Positions 36,829-45,107 of a DNA stretch of 64,000 nucleotides are shown piece after piece (the stretch's first letter is position 1; the number at the start of each line of letters is the position of its first letter). The stretch is from assembly GCA_046262315.1 (NCBI GenBank), contig JBHEMZ010000084.1:1-64000 (forward strand). Reading direction: 5' to 3'. The translations under genes and the position numbers were made by a program. The notes under the pieces are model-generated. The model did not search any database. It was not told the origin of the DNA and worked only from the letters and a program-made list of their open reading frames with translations. Source of the stretch: JACVRM01 sp046262315 (lineage in GTDB: Bacteria; Actinomycetota; Thermoleophilia; Gaiellales; Gaiellaceae).

Positions 36829-38357
36829 GCACGCCAGTACGCGCGCGTGAAGAGCACCGCGACGGGGAGGATCTCCAGTCGCCCGAGCCACATCAGCACC
36901 ACCATGACGCCGGTCGAGAAGTCGCTGAACGCCTCGAACGAGCCCATCGGTCCCGCCGGCCCGAGCCCGGGGCCCACATTCCCGAGCGTCGTCGCGGACG
37001 CCGCGACGGCGTCGATCACCCGCAGCTCGAGCCCCGTGCGGGAGGCGTCCAGAACGAGCAGCAGCGCGCCGACGGCGAAGATGCCGATGTAGAGCAGCAC
37101 GAACGCGAGGATCGCCCGCAGCGTCCGCTCGTCCACGACGCGTCGGTTGAGCCGCACGGGCGCGACCAGCTCCGGATGCACCGTCTGGTCGAGCTCGCGC
37201 CGGAGCAGCCGGCCGATCAGCAGGTGGCGCACGACCTTGACGGAGCCGCCCGTCGAGCCCGCGGAGCCGCCGGCGAACATCAGCCCCACCAGGATCACGA
37301 ACGCGAGCGTTGTCCAGAGGTTGAAGTCGGTGCTCGCGAACCCGGTTGTCGTCATCGTGGACACCGCTTGGAAGACCCCGTGCCGCAGAGAGTCGGAGGC
37401 ACCGTAGAGGTCCTCCGTCCAGATCTCCACTGCGAGAATCGCCGACCCGAGTATCAGCAGCGTGAGGTAGAGGCGTAGCTCCTCGTCGCGTAGAAGCGGG
37501 CGGAAGCGTCCGCGCACCACCACCGCGTACGTGAGCGCGAAGTTCGCGCCCGCGAGGAGCATGAAGAGCACGATCACCCACTGCGACGCGGCCGCGAACA
37601 CCTCGATGGAGCGGGCTTCGGTGGAGAACCCGCCAGTCGGCAGCGTGGTGAATGCGTGCGCGACGGCCTCGTAGAGCCCCATCCGGCGGTCGACCCCCGT
37701 CCAGCCGAGCGCCGCGAGCGCGAGGATCTGGGCGAGCGTCAGCCCGATATAGAGCAGCCACAGGCGTCGCGCCGTGTCGCGGATGGACGCAGCGAGGGGC
37801 TCGATCTCGGGACCGGGGAGCTCGGTCTCGAGCAGCTGCCGTCCGCCGACACGCAGGCGCGGCAGCACGGCGAGGAAGAGGACGATGATGCCCATGCCGC
37901 CGAGCCACTGGGTGAACTGCCGCCAGAGCGCGAGCGAGTGGTTCAGGTCGTTGACGTCGACGAGGATCGTCGCGCCCGTGGTGGTGAACCCGGACATCGC
38001 CTCGAAGTAGGCGTTCAGCGGATTGGCGAACTGGTCCTCGCCCGAAAGCAGGTACGGCAGGGCGCCGAAGCCGGCGGCGAGCACCCACGTGAGCGCGACA
38101 ATGAGAAAGCCCTCTCGCAGGCCGGCCTGCTCGTGGCCGCGGGTCGTCCGCTCGAGGGCGAGGCCGGCCCCCGCTGCGATCGCGCCTGCCCCGAGAAACG
38201 GCCACGGCGGCTCCCCGTACCCGACGGCGACCGCGGCGGGGAGAGCGGCCGCGAGCGAGAGGTACTTGAGCAATGTCCCCGTCAGGTTCAGCGACGCGGG
38301 CACGTCGACGCCGAAGCCGGGGGAGAGCGCGCGGCGAAGCCCGGAGGCGATACTCAA
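36825..38357 (-). CDS. trkH: TrkH-type potassium uptake channel subunit
   Basis: About 510 aa. Four pore-loop repeats carry the filter segments MSGFTTTGATI, TTLPTGGFST, STMTTTGFAST and SATTLGNVGPG, each contributing the glycine of the K+ selectivity filter. The loop regions are preceded by helices in the usual M1-P-M2 order. The best start is the TTG complementary to 38355-38357, overlapping the trkA stop (TTGA), because the frame upstream lies inside trkA. Its 3' end overlaps the pseudogene end by 4 bp. With TrkA it forms a gated K+ uptake system. Confidence 0.92.
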   Translation of the reverse strand: MSIASGLRRALSPGFGVDVPASLNLTGTLLKYLSLAAALPAAVAVGYGEPPWPFLGAGAIAAGAGLALERTTRGHEQAGLREGFLIVALTWVLAAGFGALPYLLSGEDQFANPLNAYFEAMSGFTTTGATILVDVNDLNHSLALWRQFTQWLGGMGIIVLFLAVLPRLRVGGRQLLETELPGPEIEPLAASIRDTARRLWLLYIGLTLAQILALAALGWTGVDRRMGLYEAVAHAFTTLPTGGFSTEARSIEVFAAASQWVIVLFMLLAGANFALTYAVVVRGRFRPLLRDEELRLYLTLLILGSAILAVEIWTEDLYGASDSLRHGVFQAVSTMTTTGFASTDFNLWTTLAFVILVGLMFAGGSAGSTGGSVKVVRHLLIGRLLRRELDQTVHPELVAPVRLNRRVVDERTLRAILAFVLLYIGIFAVGALLLVLDASRTGLELRVIDAVAASATTLGNVGPGLGPAGPMGSFEAFSDFSTGVMVVLMWLGRLEILPVAVLFTRAYWRA

Positions 38358-39682
38358 AGCGCGCGCTCGACCTCGCCGACGCGGCGCGCCTCGGTGAAGA
38401 GGATCACGCGGTCGCCCGGCTCGAGCACGTCGTGGCCGCGCGGGAAGAAAGCGCGGCCGTCGCGGACGATGGCGCCGATCACGATGCCGGTCATCGGCAG
38501 CTCCCGGAACGGCTTGCCGACCAGCTCGCTGTCGTCGCGCACGACGATGTCGACCACCTCGTAGCGGTCGCCCTCGAACATCGCGACCTGCTGGGTGCGC
38601 GGGTCGTGCGTGAAGCGAACGATCTCCTCGGCGGTCAGACGCCGCGGGTCGATGGCGACGTCCACGCCAGCCTGCTCGAAGACACGAATCGAGACCGCCT
38701 CGTGCGCGATCGCGATCGTCAGCGAGACTCCGTGCAGCCGCGCGAGCGTCGCCGCGTAGAGATTCTTCGCATCGTCGCGCATCGCGAAGATTGCCGCCTC
38801 GGCGTCGCCGATCCGCTCGCGGGTCAGAAAGTCCGGGTCGAAGCCCGTCGTGCGCAGGACTCGCGCGTCGGGCAGGGCGTCCGCGATCACGCGCGCCCGG
38901 TCGGCGTCCGCCTCGAGGATGCGCACGCCGATGCCCTCCTGGAGGAGCAGCCGTGCGGCGGCCGTCCCCGCCTGGCCGCACCCGAAGATGACCACGTCCT
39001 CGACCCGCTTGCGCCCGCGCGTGACGAGGTCGCTCCATTCGCGCGCGGCGGCCGGCGAGCCGATCACGACGATCCGGTCGCCGGCCTGGATCGTCTCGAC
39101 ACCGCGGGGCAGGATCTGCCGGTCGCCGCGGATGATCCCGACGACGCGGGAGTCGCCGGGCAGGCGTGCGTCGCGGAGCGGCACGCCGATCGCGTCCGGC
39201 CGCCGTGAATCGGTCGCGACCTCGAGCTCCACGATCTGCACCTGCCCGCCTGCGAAGACGTCCGTCTGCTTGGCCGCGGGGACGCCGATGTTCTGAGAGA
39301 TGGCGTGAGCGGTTTCCTCCTCGGACGAGACCATGTGGTCGAAGTCGAGCTCGCGCTCGCGCCAGACGTCGAGGTACTCGATGTTCCCGGTGCGGACGAT
39401 CGTCTTCGTCTCAGGCGAGAGGCGGCGGCACAGCAGGGCCGCGATGATGTTGATCTCGTCGCGCGACGTGCAGGTAATGAACAGGTCGGCATCGCGCACG
39501 CCGGCGTCGAGCAGCGTCCGGCGGCTGGCCCCGTTGCCCTCGATCGCATTCACGTCGTAGCGGTAGGCGAGCGCGCCCAGACGACCCGAGTCGACATCCA
39601 GGACCGTGACGTCGTGCTCGTCGTGGAGCGCCTCCACGATCGTCGTGCCGACCTGGCCTGCGCCGATGACGAAGAGCTTCAT
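38354..39682 (-). CDS. trkA: TrkA, potassium uptake regulator with two RCK modules
   Basis: 442 aa from the ATG complementary to 39680-39682. First RCK_N at 1-120 (MKLFVIGAGQVGTTIVEAL, ending the nucleotide fold with VTVLDVD) and a TrkA_C near 140-220 (GDRIVVIGSPAAA). A second RCK_N starts near 230 (DVVIFGCGQAGTAAARLLL), with a second TrkA_C at the end. It forms the cytosolic gating ring of TrkH and senses NAD(H)/ATP. First gene of the trkA-trkH operon, divergent from the APC permease gene with 64 bp between starts. Confidence 0.93.
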   Translation of the reverse strand: MKLFVIGAGQVGTTIVEALHDEHDVTVLDVDSGRLGALAYRYDVNAIEGNGASRRTLLDAGVRDADLFITCTSRDEINIIAALLCRRLSPETKTIVRTGNIEYLDVWRERELDFDHMVSSEEETAHAISQNIGVPAAKQTDVFAGGQVQIVELEVATDSRRPDAIGVPLRDARLPGDSRVVGIIRGDRQILPRGVETIQAGDRIVVIGSPAAAREWSDLVTRGRKRVEDVVIFGCGQAGTAAARLLLQEGIGVRILEADADRARVIADALPDARVLRTTGFDPDFLTRERIGDAEAAIFAMRDDAKNLYAATLARLHGVSLTIAIAHEAVSIRVFEQAGVDVAIDPRRLTAEEIVRFTHDPRTQQVAMFEGDRYEVVDIVVRDDSELVGKPFRELPMTGIVIGAIVRDGRAFFPRGHDVLEPGDRVILFTEARRVGEVERAL

Positions 39683-39734
39683 ACCGCGGGGCGGGAGGCT
39701 AGCGCGCCGCGGGGTCGCCGGCGGGCGACGTGCG

Positions 39735-39740
39735 TAGAGT
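39735..39740 (+). promoter_or_regulatory. -10 box, leaderless type
   Basis: TAGAGT, 6 nt before the GTG at 39747. Confidence 0.5.
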
Positions 39741-39746
39741 CCCGCC

Positions 39747-41651
39747 GTGCCTCGGCGGCGGCGGCAGCAGCAGAGCCTCGAGCGGGTGCTCGGCTCCCCG
39801 GCTCTCTTCGCGACCGCGTACGGCAACGTCGGCTCCTCGATCTACTACGCACTCGGTGTCACCGCGGCGTTCGCGCTGGGGCTGACACCACTGATCTTCG
39901 TGATCGCGGGCGTGATCTTCGTCTTCACCTCGCTCACCTACACGGAGGGCACAGTGCGCTTCCCGGAAGCGGGCGGCTCGTCGAGCTTCGCGCGTCACGC
40001 CTTCGACGAGCTCGTCTCGTTCGGGGCCGCCTGGGCGCAGATGCTCAACTACATCATCACGATCGCCATCTCGGCGTTCTTCGTGCCGCACTACCTGTCC
40101 GTCTTCTGGGAGCCGTTGCGCGAGAACCCCTGGGACGTCGTCGGCGGAGCCTTCGTGATCGCCGCGCTCGTGGCGCTGAACGTCGTGGGCGTCAGGGAGG
40201 CGGCGCGACTCAACATCGTGCTTGCCGTCGTGGACTTCGCCACGCAGCTCCTGCTCGTACTGCTCGGCTTCGTGCTCGTCTTCAGCCCTTCGACGCTCGT
40301 CGACAACGTCGATTTCGGGGTGGCTCCGACCTGGAGCCAGTTCCTGCTCGCGATCCCGATCGGGATGATCGCCTATACCGGGCTCGAGACCATCTCGAAT
40401 CTGGCCGAGGAGACACGGAACCCGCCGCGCGACGTGCCCAACGCGTACAAGGGCGTCGGCGCAGCCGTCTTCGCCATCTACCTGACGCTGCCGCTGATCG
40501 CGCTCTCGGCGCTGCCTGTGAAGCGCGAGGGCGGCGAGTTCCGCACGCTGCTCGGCGAGGCGCCCGACGACGGTGGGTTCCAGAACGACCCTGTGCTCGG
40601 CGTCGTCCAGAACCTCGGTCTCGACGATGGCAGGCTCCTGGACGGACTCGAGATCTACGTCGGGGTGCTCGCGGCGACCATCCTCTTCGTGGCCACGAAC
40701 GCGGGGGTGATCGGCGCCTCGCGCATCACCTACGCGATGGCGAGCTACCGGCAGCTTCCGGAGGTCTTTCGCCGCCTGCATCCACGCTTCAAGACGCCGT
40801 GGCTGTCGCTCGTCGTCTTCGCGGGGCTGATCTCGATCCTCACGCTGCTGCCGGGAGAGACGACGTTCCTCGGCACGATGTACTCCTTCGGCGCGATGCT
40901 CTCCTTCACCGTCGCACACGCGTCGATCGTCGGTCTCCGCTGGCGCTTCCGCGACGAGGAGGTGGCCTACCGCGCGCGGCCCAACCTGCGCTTCCGCGGC
41001 GTGGACTGGCCGCTCTTCGCGTTCGTCGGGGGGCTCGGCACCGCGGTTGCGTGGTTGGTCGTGGTCGTGCAGGAGGAGGCGACGCGCTGGGCCGGGCTGG
41101 GCTGGCTCGCCATCGGCTTCGCCTTCTACGTCGTGTACCGGCGCCGCTTCGTGCGCGTCCCCGTGCGTGAGGTGGTGCGCGCGCCGGCGCTCGTGCTCGG
41201 ACCGTCGCTGACCGTGGAGTATCGAACGATCATCGTGCCGGTCGTGCGGTCGGCGGAGGCGGAGGAGGCGCTGGTCGCCGCCGCGCGCCTCGCGTCCGAG
41301 CGCGGCTCGCGGATCGCGGCCCTTCACGTCATCGAGGTGCCGCTGCACCTGCCGCTCGACGCCCCGCTTCCCGAGGAGGAGGCCGAAGCCGACGTCCTGC
41401 TCGACGACGCCGAGGCGATCGTGGAGCGCTACGGCGTGCCGGTGATCGGCCGCGTCGCGCGGGCGCGCAGCGCCGGGCCGGAGATCGTCGCCGAAGCGGA
41501 GCGGCGGAATGCGGAGCTGATCGTGGTCGGTGCGCCGCGCCGGCGGCGCTTCGGCCAGTTCCAGCGGGAGCTGTTCGGGCGGACCGTCGACTACGTGCTG
41601 AAGGCGAGCCCCTCGCGGGTGCTCGTCGCGGCGGGGAAGCGGGCCGCGTGA
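39747..41651 (+). CDS. APC-superfamily permease with C-terminal universal-stress (USP) domain
   Basis: 634 aa. About 12 helices in residues 15-470, with an APC signature start (ATAYGNVGSSIYYALGV) and the helix-6 region IAYTGLETISNLAEETRNP. The cytosolic C-terminus (about 490-630) is a USP domain: YRTIIVPVVRSAEAEEAL, then ELIVVGAPRRRRF and the ATP-loop-like FGRTVDYVLKASPSRVLV. The amino-acid or cation substrate is not determined. Its place between trkA/trkH and two further TrkA-type genes raises the possibility of K+ transport, by analogy with APC-fold K+ importers such as KimA, which also carry a USP-like domain. Confidence 0.88.
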   Translation: MPRRRRQQQSLERVLGSPALFATAYGNVGSSIYYALGVTAAFALGLTPLIFVIAGVIFVFTSLTYTEGTVRFPEAGGSSSFARHAFDELVSFGAAWAQMLNYIITIAISAFFVPHYLSVFWEPLRENPWDVVGGAFVIAALVALNVVGVREAARLNIVLAVVDFATQLLLVLLGFVLVFSPSTLVDNVDFGVAPTWSQFLLAIPIGMIAYTGLETISNLAEETRNPPRDVPNAYKGVGAAVFAIYLTLPLIALSALPVKREGGEFRTLLGEAPDDGGFQNDPVLGVVQNLGLDDGRLLDGLEIYVGVLAATILFVATNAGVIGASRITYAMASYRQLPEVFRRLHPRFKTPWLSLVVFAGLISILTLLPGETTFLGTMYSFGAMLSFTVAHASIVGLRWRFRDEEVAYRARPNLRFRGVDWPLFAFVGGLGTAVAWLVVVVQEEATRWAGLGWLAIGFAFYVVYRRRFVRVPVREVVRAPALVLGPSLTVEYRTIIVPVVRSAEAEEALVAAARLASERGSRIAALHVIEVPLHLPLDAPLPEEEAEADVLLDDAEAIVERYGVPVIGRVARARSAGPEIVAEAERRNAELIVVGAPRRRRFGQFQRELFGRTVDYVLKASPSRVLVAAGKRAA

Positions 41652-41827
41652 GACGCGCGACGATCGTCCTCTCAGTGCTGCTCGTCGCCCTCGGCGTGGC
41701 CGTCGTCGTGCGCACGGCGCTGGCAGGAGCCGGTGCGGAACCGGCCTTCGGCTACGTCTTCGGAGCGGCGCTCGCCCTGGCGGGCGCGGCCCGCCTCTAT
41801 CTAGCCATCGCTCGAAGGGGAGCCTAG
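41648..41827 (+). CDS. Small two-helix membrane protein
   Basis: 59 aa from the GTG at 41648, which overlaps the permease stop (GTGA). Two hydrophobic segments are seen: about 5-24 (TIVLSVLLVALGVAVVV) and about 33-54 (AFGYVFGAALALAGAARLYL). The end is basic (ARRGA). Coupling to the permease gene suggests an accessory subunit; there is no recognised family. Its stop codon lies inside the left end of the repeat element at 41824-42015. Confidence 0.6.
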   Translation: MRRATIVLSVLLVALGVAVVVRTALAGAGAEPAFGYVFGAALALAGAARLYLAIARRGA

Positions 41828-42015
41828 TGCCCCTCCAGGCAATGCTCGCCGGCTTCTGGCCCGCGATCACGCGGCGCGAGAGTCCACCCTCCTCCTTGCC
41901 AAGGTATCCGACCTTGGCCGCGGACGAGTGCGGCCTCTCGCTTGGTGCTCGCGACCCAGACGCTCGACAGCTCTCGCGACCCAGACGCTCGACAGCATCA
42001 CTGAAGGGGCACTAG
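41824..42015. repeat. 192-bp compound repeat element between the two APC permease genes
   Basis: The ends are an exact 11-bp inverted repeat, CTAGTGCCCCT (41824-41834) and AGGGGCACTAG (42005-42015). Imperfect similarity continues inward for about ten more bases. Inside are a hairpin (GCCAAGGT-ATCCG-ACCTTGGC, 41898-41918) and two 23-bp direct repeats, 41948-41970 and 41973-41995 (core CTCGCGACCCAGACGCTCGA). The arrangement resembles a miniature inverted-repeat element. No target-site duplication is clear, and no second copy is seen in this window. Confidence 0.55.
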
Positions 42016-42016
42016 C

Positions 42017-43963
42017 GTGGCCCGTAAGCTCCCCGTCCTCGAGCGCGCGCTGGACGTCCCGTCGCTGGCCGCCGTTGCGTACGGCGAGATCGCCTGCTCG
42101 CTCTACTTCGCGCTCGGCGTCGTTGCCCTGCACGCGCTCGGGCTGACCCCGTGGGTGCTGCTGGTCGTCGGCTTGCTCTTCCTCGTCGTCGCCGCTTCCT
42201 ACGCGGAGGGGACGGCCGCGATCCCTGAGACGGGCGGCGCGGCCATGTTCGTGCGCCGCGCGTTCAACGACCAGGCCGGCTTCCTGACCGGCTGGGTGCT
42301 CTTCCTCGACTACCTGATCGTCATCGCGCTCGCGGCGCTCTTCGCGCCGCACTACCTGGGGCACGCGGTCGGCTGGCAGGGCGTCACGCATGAGCCGTGG
42401 GACGTGGTCGCAGGCGTCGGCGTCATCCTCGGCGTGGCGGCAGTGCGCCTCGTGCGCCGGCCCGGCCTCTACGGGCTCGCCGTCGTCATTGCCGGCGTCG
42501 CGTTCGCCGTCCACCTGGGGCTGATCGTGCTCGGTGGCATCTTCTTGCTCTCGAGGGAGGGCTTGGGAGCGGGCGTGTCGCTCGGGGAGGCCCCGTCGTG
42601 GCACTCGATCGCCTTCGCGCTGCCCCTCGCCATGCTCGCCTACACCGGGCTCGAGACGGTCGCGAACCTGGCCGCCGAGACACGAGCTCCCGGCCGGACG
42701 CTGCCGCGCAGTCTCTTCTTCGGCATCGGCGCGGCGGTTGCGGTCTCCGTCGCGGTCGGCGCAATCGGCGTCTCGGCCTTCCCGGCGCACCCCGAGTCGG
42801 GCGGGCCAGGCGGCTGGGCGAGCGACCTCGGCGTGGACTGGCTGGAGGCGCCGCTCGTCGGGATCACGGTCGCGCTCGGCTCGTCGAGCCCGCTGCCGGG
42901 CGGCCTCGTCGACGTGCTGCGCGTGGTCGTCGGCGTCAGTGGCACATTCGTGCTGATCGCCGCCGTCACGACGTCGATCTCGGGGGCTGGCCGGCTCGCT
43001 TACTCGCTCGGGAAGCACGACATGCTTCCGCACGCGTTCGCGCGCCTCAACCGGCGAACGCTGATGGCGCCTGCGGCGATCGTCTCGACCGCCCTGATCG
43101 CGTGCGGCCTGCTGGTCGTTGCGGTGGTGGCCGGCCGCGAGGTCCGCTTTTTGGCGAGCCTGTTCTCCTTCGGCGTCCTGCTGGCGTTCACGGCCGCGCA
43201 GGTGGCGGTGATCCGCCTGCGGTTCACCGAGCCGGACCTCGAGCGGCCGTTCCGAGCGCCGTTCGAGCTCTCCTGGCGGGGGACGCGGGTGCCGCTGCTC
43301 GCACTCGTGGGCGTGCCGCTCACGTTCGCCGTGTGGATCGTGGCGCTCGTCACCCACCCGGCGCCGCGCATCGTCGGGCCGCTCTGGCTGCTTGCGGGCA
43401 TCGCGATCTTCGTGCTCGTGCGGCGCTCGCAGGGCGAGCCCGTGCTCGGCCGGGTGACGCTCTCCGCCGGGGATCTCGACCCCGCCGAGGAGGGCGCCTA
43501 CACGCGCATCCTCGTCCCGCTCAAACTCGGCCCGATCGGCGACGAGGTGCTCGCGACGGCGATCCGACTCGCTGAGGAGCGGAACTCTGCCGTGCGCGTG
43601 CTCCACGGTATCTCGGTGCCGCTCTCGCTTCCGCTCGAGGCCCAGCTGCCGGACTTGGATGAGCGCGCCTGGGCGTCTCTCGGTGAAGCGCGCGAGCTTG
43701 CGGCCGAGCACGGCGTCGAGATCGAGACCGAGACGGTGCGCACGCGGGCCTTGGGCGAAGCGATCGTCGAGCAGGCTTACGAGTGGGACGCCGACCTGAT
43801 CCTCATGGGCTCGCATCCCCGCTGGCGACGGCAGGCGCGCTTCTTCAGCCCCACTGTCGACTACGTCCTGCGCAAGGCACCCTGCGAGGTGATGGTGATC
43901 GCCTACCCGCAGGGGGTGCTGGAGGAAGAGGAGGCGCAGGCATCCGCTACGCTCGCGACATGA
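42017..43963 (+). CDS. APC-superfamily permease with C-terminal USP domain, tandem paralogue
   Basis: 648 aa. Same architecture as the gene at 39747: AVAYGEIACSLYFALGVVAL at the start, LAYTGLETVANLAAETRAP in helix 6, about 12 helices to residue 475, then a USP domain (YTRILVPLKLGPIGDEVLATA, ADLILMGSHPRWRR, FFSPTVDYVLRKAPCEVMVI). The two differ enough to be an old duplication with possibly different substrates. The GTG at 42017 follows directly after the repeat element, which must hold its promoter. The stop overlaps the next TrkA-type gene as ATGA. Confidence 0.88.
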   Translation: MARKLPVLERALDVPSLAAVAYGEIACSLYFALGVVALHALGLTPWVLLVVGLLFLVVAASYAEGTAAIPETGGAAMFVRRAFNDQAGFLTGWVLFLDYLIVIALAALFAPHYLGHAVGWQGVTHEPWDVVAGVGVILGVAAVRLVRRPGLYGLAVVIAGVAFAVHLGLIVLGGIFLLSREGLGAGVSLGEAPSWHSIAFALPLAMLAYTGLETVANLAAETRAPGRTLPRSLFFGIGAAVAVSVAVGAIGVSAFPAHPESGGPGGWASDLGVDWLEAPLVGITVALGSSSPLPGGLVDVLRVVVGVSGTFVLIAAVTTSISGAGRLAYSLGKHDMLPHAFARLNRRTLMAPAAIVSTALIACGLLVVAVVAGREVRFLASLFSFGVLLAFTAAQVAVIRLRFTEPDLERPFRAPFELSWRGTRVPLLALVGVPLTFAVWIVALVTHPAPRIVGPLWLLAGIAIFVLVRRSQGEPVLGRVTLSAGDLDPAEEGAYTRILVPLKLGPIGDEVLATAIRLAEERNSAVRVLHGISVPLSLPLEAQLPDLDERAWASLGEARELAAEHGVEIETETVRTRALGEAIVEQAYEWDADLILMGSHPRWRRQARFFSPTVDYVLRKAPCEVMVIAYPQGVLEEEEAQASATLAT

Positions 43964-44388
43964 AGGCCGTCGTGATCGGCTGCGGCCGTGTCGGCTCTTC
44001 GGTCGCGAAGGCGCTCCACCGGGACGGCTGGGAGGTCGTGGCGGTGGATGAGAAGGAGGACGCGATTGGCCGACTCGGCGAGGACTGGCGCGGAGGGTTC
44101 GTCGTCGGTCACGGGATGGACATGACGACCCTGCGCGACGCGGGAATCGAGGACGCGGAAGCCGCGGTGGTCGCAACGGATGGCGACAACACGAACATCG
44201 TGCTCGGGCAGGTGCTTCAGAAGCGTTTCGACGTCGGCTGTGTCGTCGTCCGCGTGCTCGACCCGGCCCGCGCAGAGCTCTACACGACGCTCGGGCTGCG
44301 GATCGTGTGCCCGACCTCGAACGCGATCTCGGTGCTCATCGAGGCGGCCCGCTCCTGCGAGGCGCGCCCGGACCGGGCTGCGACGTGA
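43960..44388 (+). CDS. Single-module TrkA-N (RCK) protein
   Basis: 142 aa. Only the nucleotide-binding half is present: MKAVVIGCGRVGSSVAKALH (GxGxxG) and the acidic end of strand 2 in EVVAVDEKEDA, with VVATDGDNTNIVLGQV later. The TrkA_C half is lacking. ATGA overlap with the permease gene and 1-bp overlap (TGATG) with the next gene suggest a heteromeric RCK pair that gates the upstream transporter. That pairing is inferred. Confidence 0.88.
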   Translation: MKAVVIGCGRVGSSVAKALHRDGWEVVAVDEKEDAIGRLGEDWRGGFVVGHGMDMTTLRDAGIEDAEAAVVATDGDNTNIVLGQVLQKRFDVGCVVVRVLDPARAELYTTLGLRIVCPTSNAISVLIEAARSCEARPDRAAT

Positions 44389-45050
44389 TGTACGTCCTCA
44401 TCGTAGGCGGCGGCAAAGTGGGTGCGAACGTCACGCGCAGCCTGCTCGAGCTGGGCCACGAGGTGACGCTGATCGAGCAGCGACGTGACCGTTACGAGAG
44501 GCTCGAAAACGAGTTCGAGCACCGGGTGCAGGTCGGGGACGCCACGGAGCTCTTCGTGCTCGAGCGCGCGGGCATCCGGCGGCCGCCGGACGTCGTCGTG
44601 GCCGTGACGGGCGACGACGAGGACAACATCATCATCTGCCAGATCGCGCGCGAGCACTACGGCGTCGAGAAGGTGATCGCGCGCGTCAACGACCCGCGGA
44701 ACCAGGAGCACTTCGACCTGCTCGAGATCTCGCCGACCGTCTCGGCGACCGAGAACGTGATGGCCATGATCCAGCACGAGGTCCCCGAGCACAAGCTCGT
44801 CCACCTGTTGCAACTCCGCCGTGAGAATCTCGAGATCGTCGAGGTGCAGATCGACAAGGACTCGGCAGCCGACGGCAAGCGCGTCGACCGGATCTCGCTG
44901 CCCGACGGCTCGCGGCTCATCTGCGTCATGCGCGAGGGTCGCACGGAGATCGCCGACGGCTCGACCGAGCTGCGCGGCGGCGACCAGGTGCTCGCGGTGC
45001 TCGAGCCCGGCAAGGAGGACGAGCTCCGCCGGGTACTGCTCAAGCGCTAG
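44388..45050 (+). CDS. TrkA-type regulator (RCK_N plus TrkA_C)
   Basis: 220 aa from the ATG at 44388. RCK_N: MYVLIVGGGKVGANVTRSLL, VTLIEQRRDRYERLE, VAVTGDDEDNIIICQIA and IARVNDPRNQEHF. TrkA_C: LEIVEVQIDKDSAADGKRV through LRGGDQVLAVLEPG. It is last in the operon permease - RCK_N - RCK_N/TrkA_C. No TrkH-type channel is in this transcription unit, so the APC permease is the obvious client. Confidence 0.9.
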   Translation: MYVLIVGGGKVGANVTRSLLELGHEVTLIEQRRDRYERLENEFEHRVQVGDATELFVLERAGIRRPPDVVVAVTGDDEDNIIICQIAREHYGVEKVIARVNDPRNQEHFDLLEISPTVSATENVMAMIQHEVPEHKLVHLLQLRRENLEIVEVQIDKDSAADGKRVDRISLPDGSRLICVMREGRTEIADGSTELRGGDQVLAVLEPGKEDELRRVLLKR

Positions 45051-45095
45051 GGCCAGGCCGCCAACCCTTTAACACGACGCCAACAGGGCCGCCGC

Positions 45096-45101
45096 TACGG
45101 T
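45096..45101 (+). promoter_or_regulatory. -10 box, leaderless type
   Basis: TACGGT, 6 nt before the GTG at 45108. Confidence 0.4.
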
Positions 45102-45107
45102 GGCGGT

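Noticed and set aside
41948..41995. CRISPR-like direct repeats
   Set aside because: There are only two 23-bp copies separated by 2 bp, with no spacers and no cas genes.
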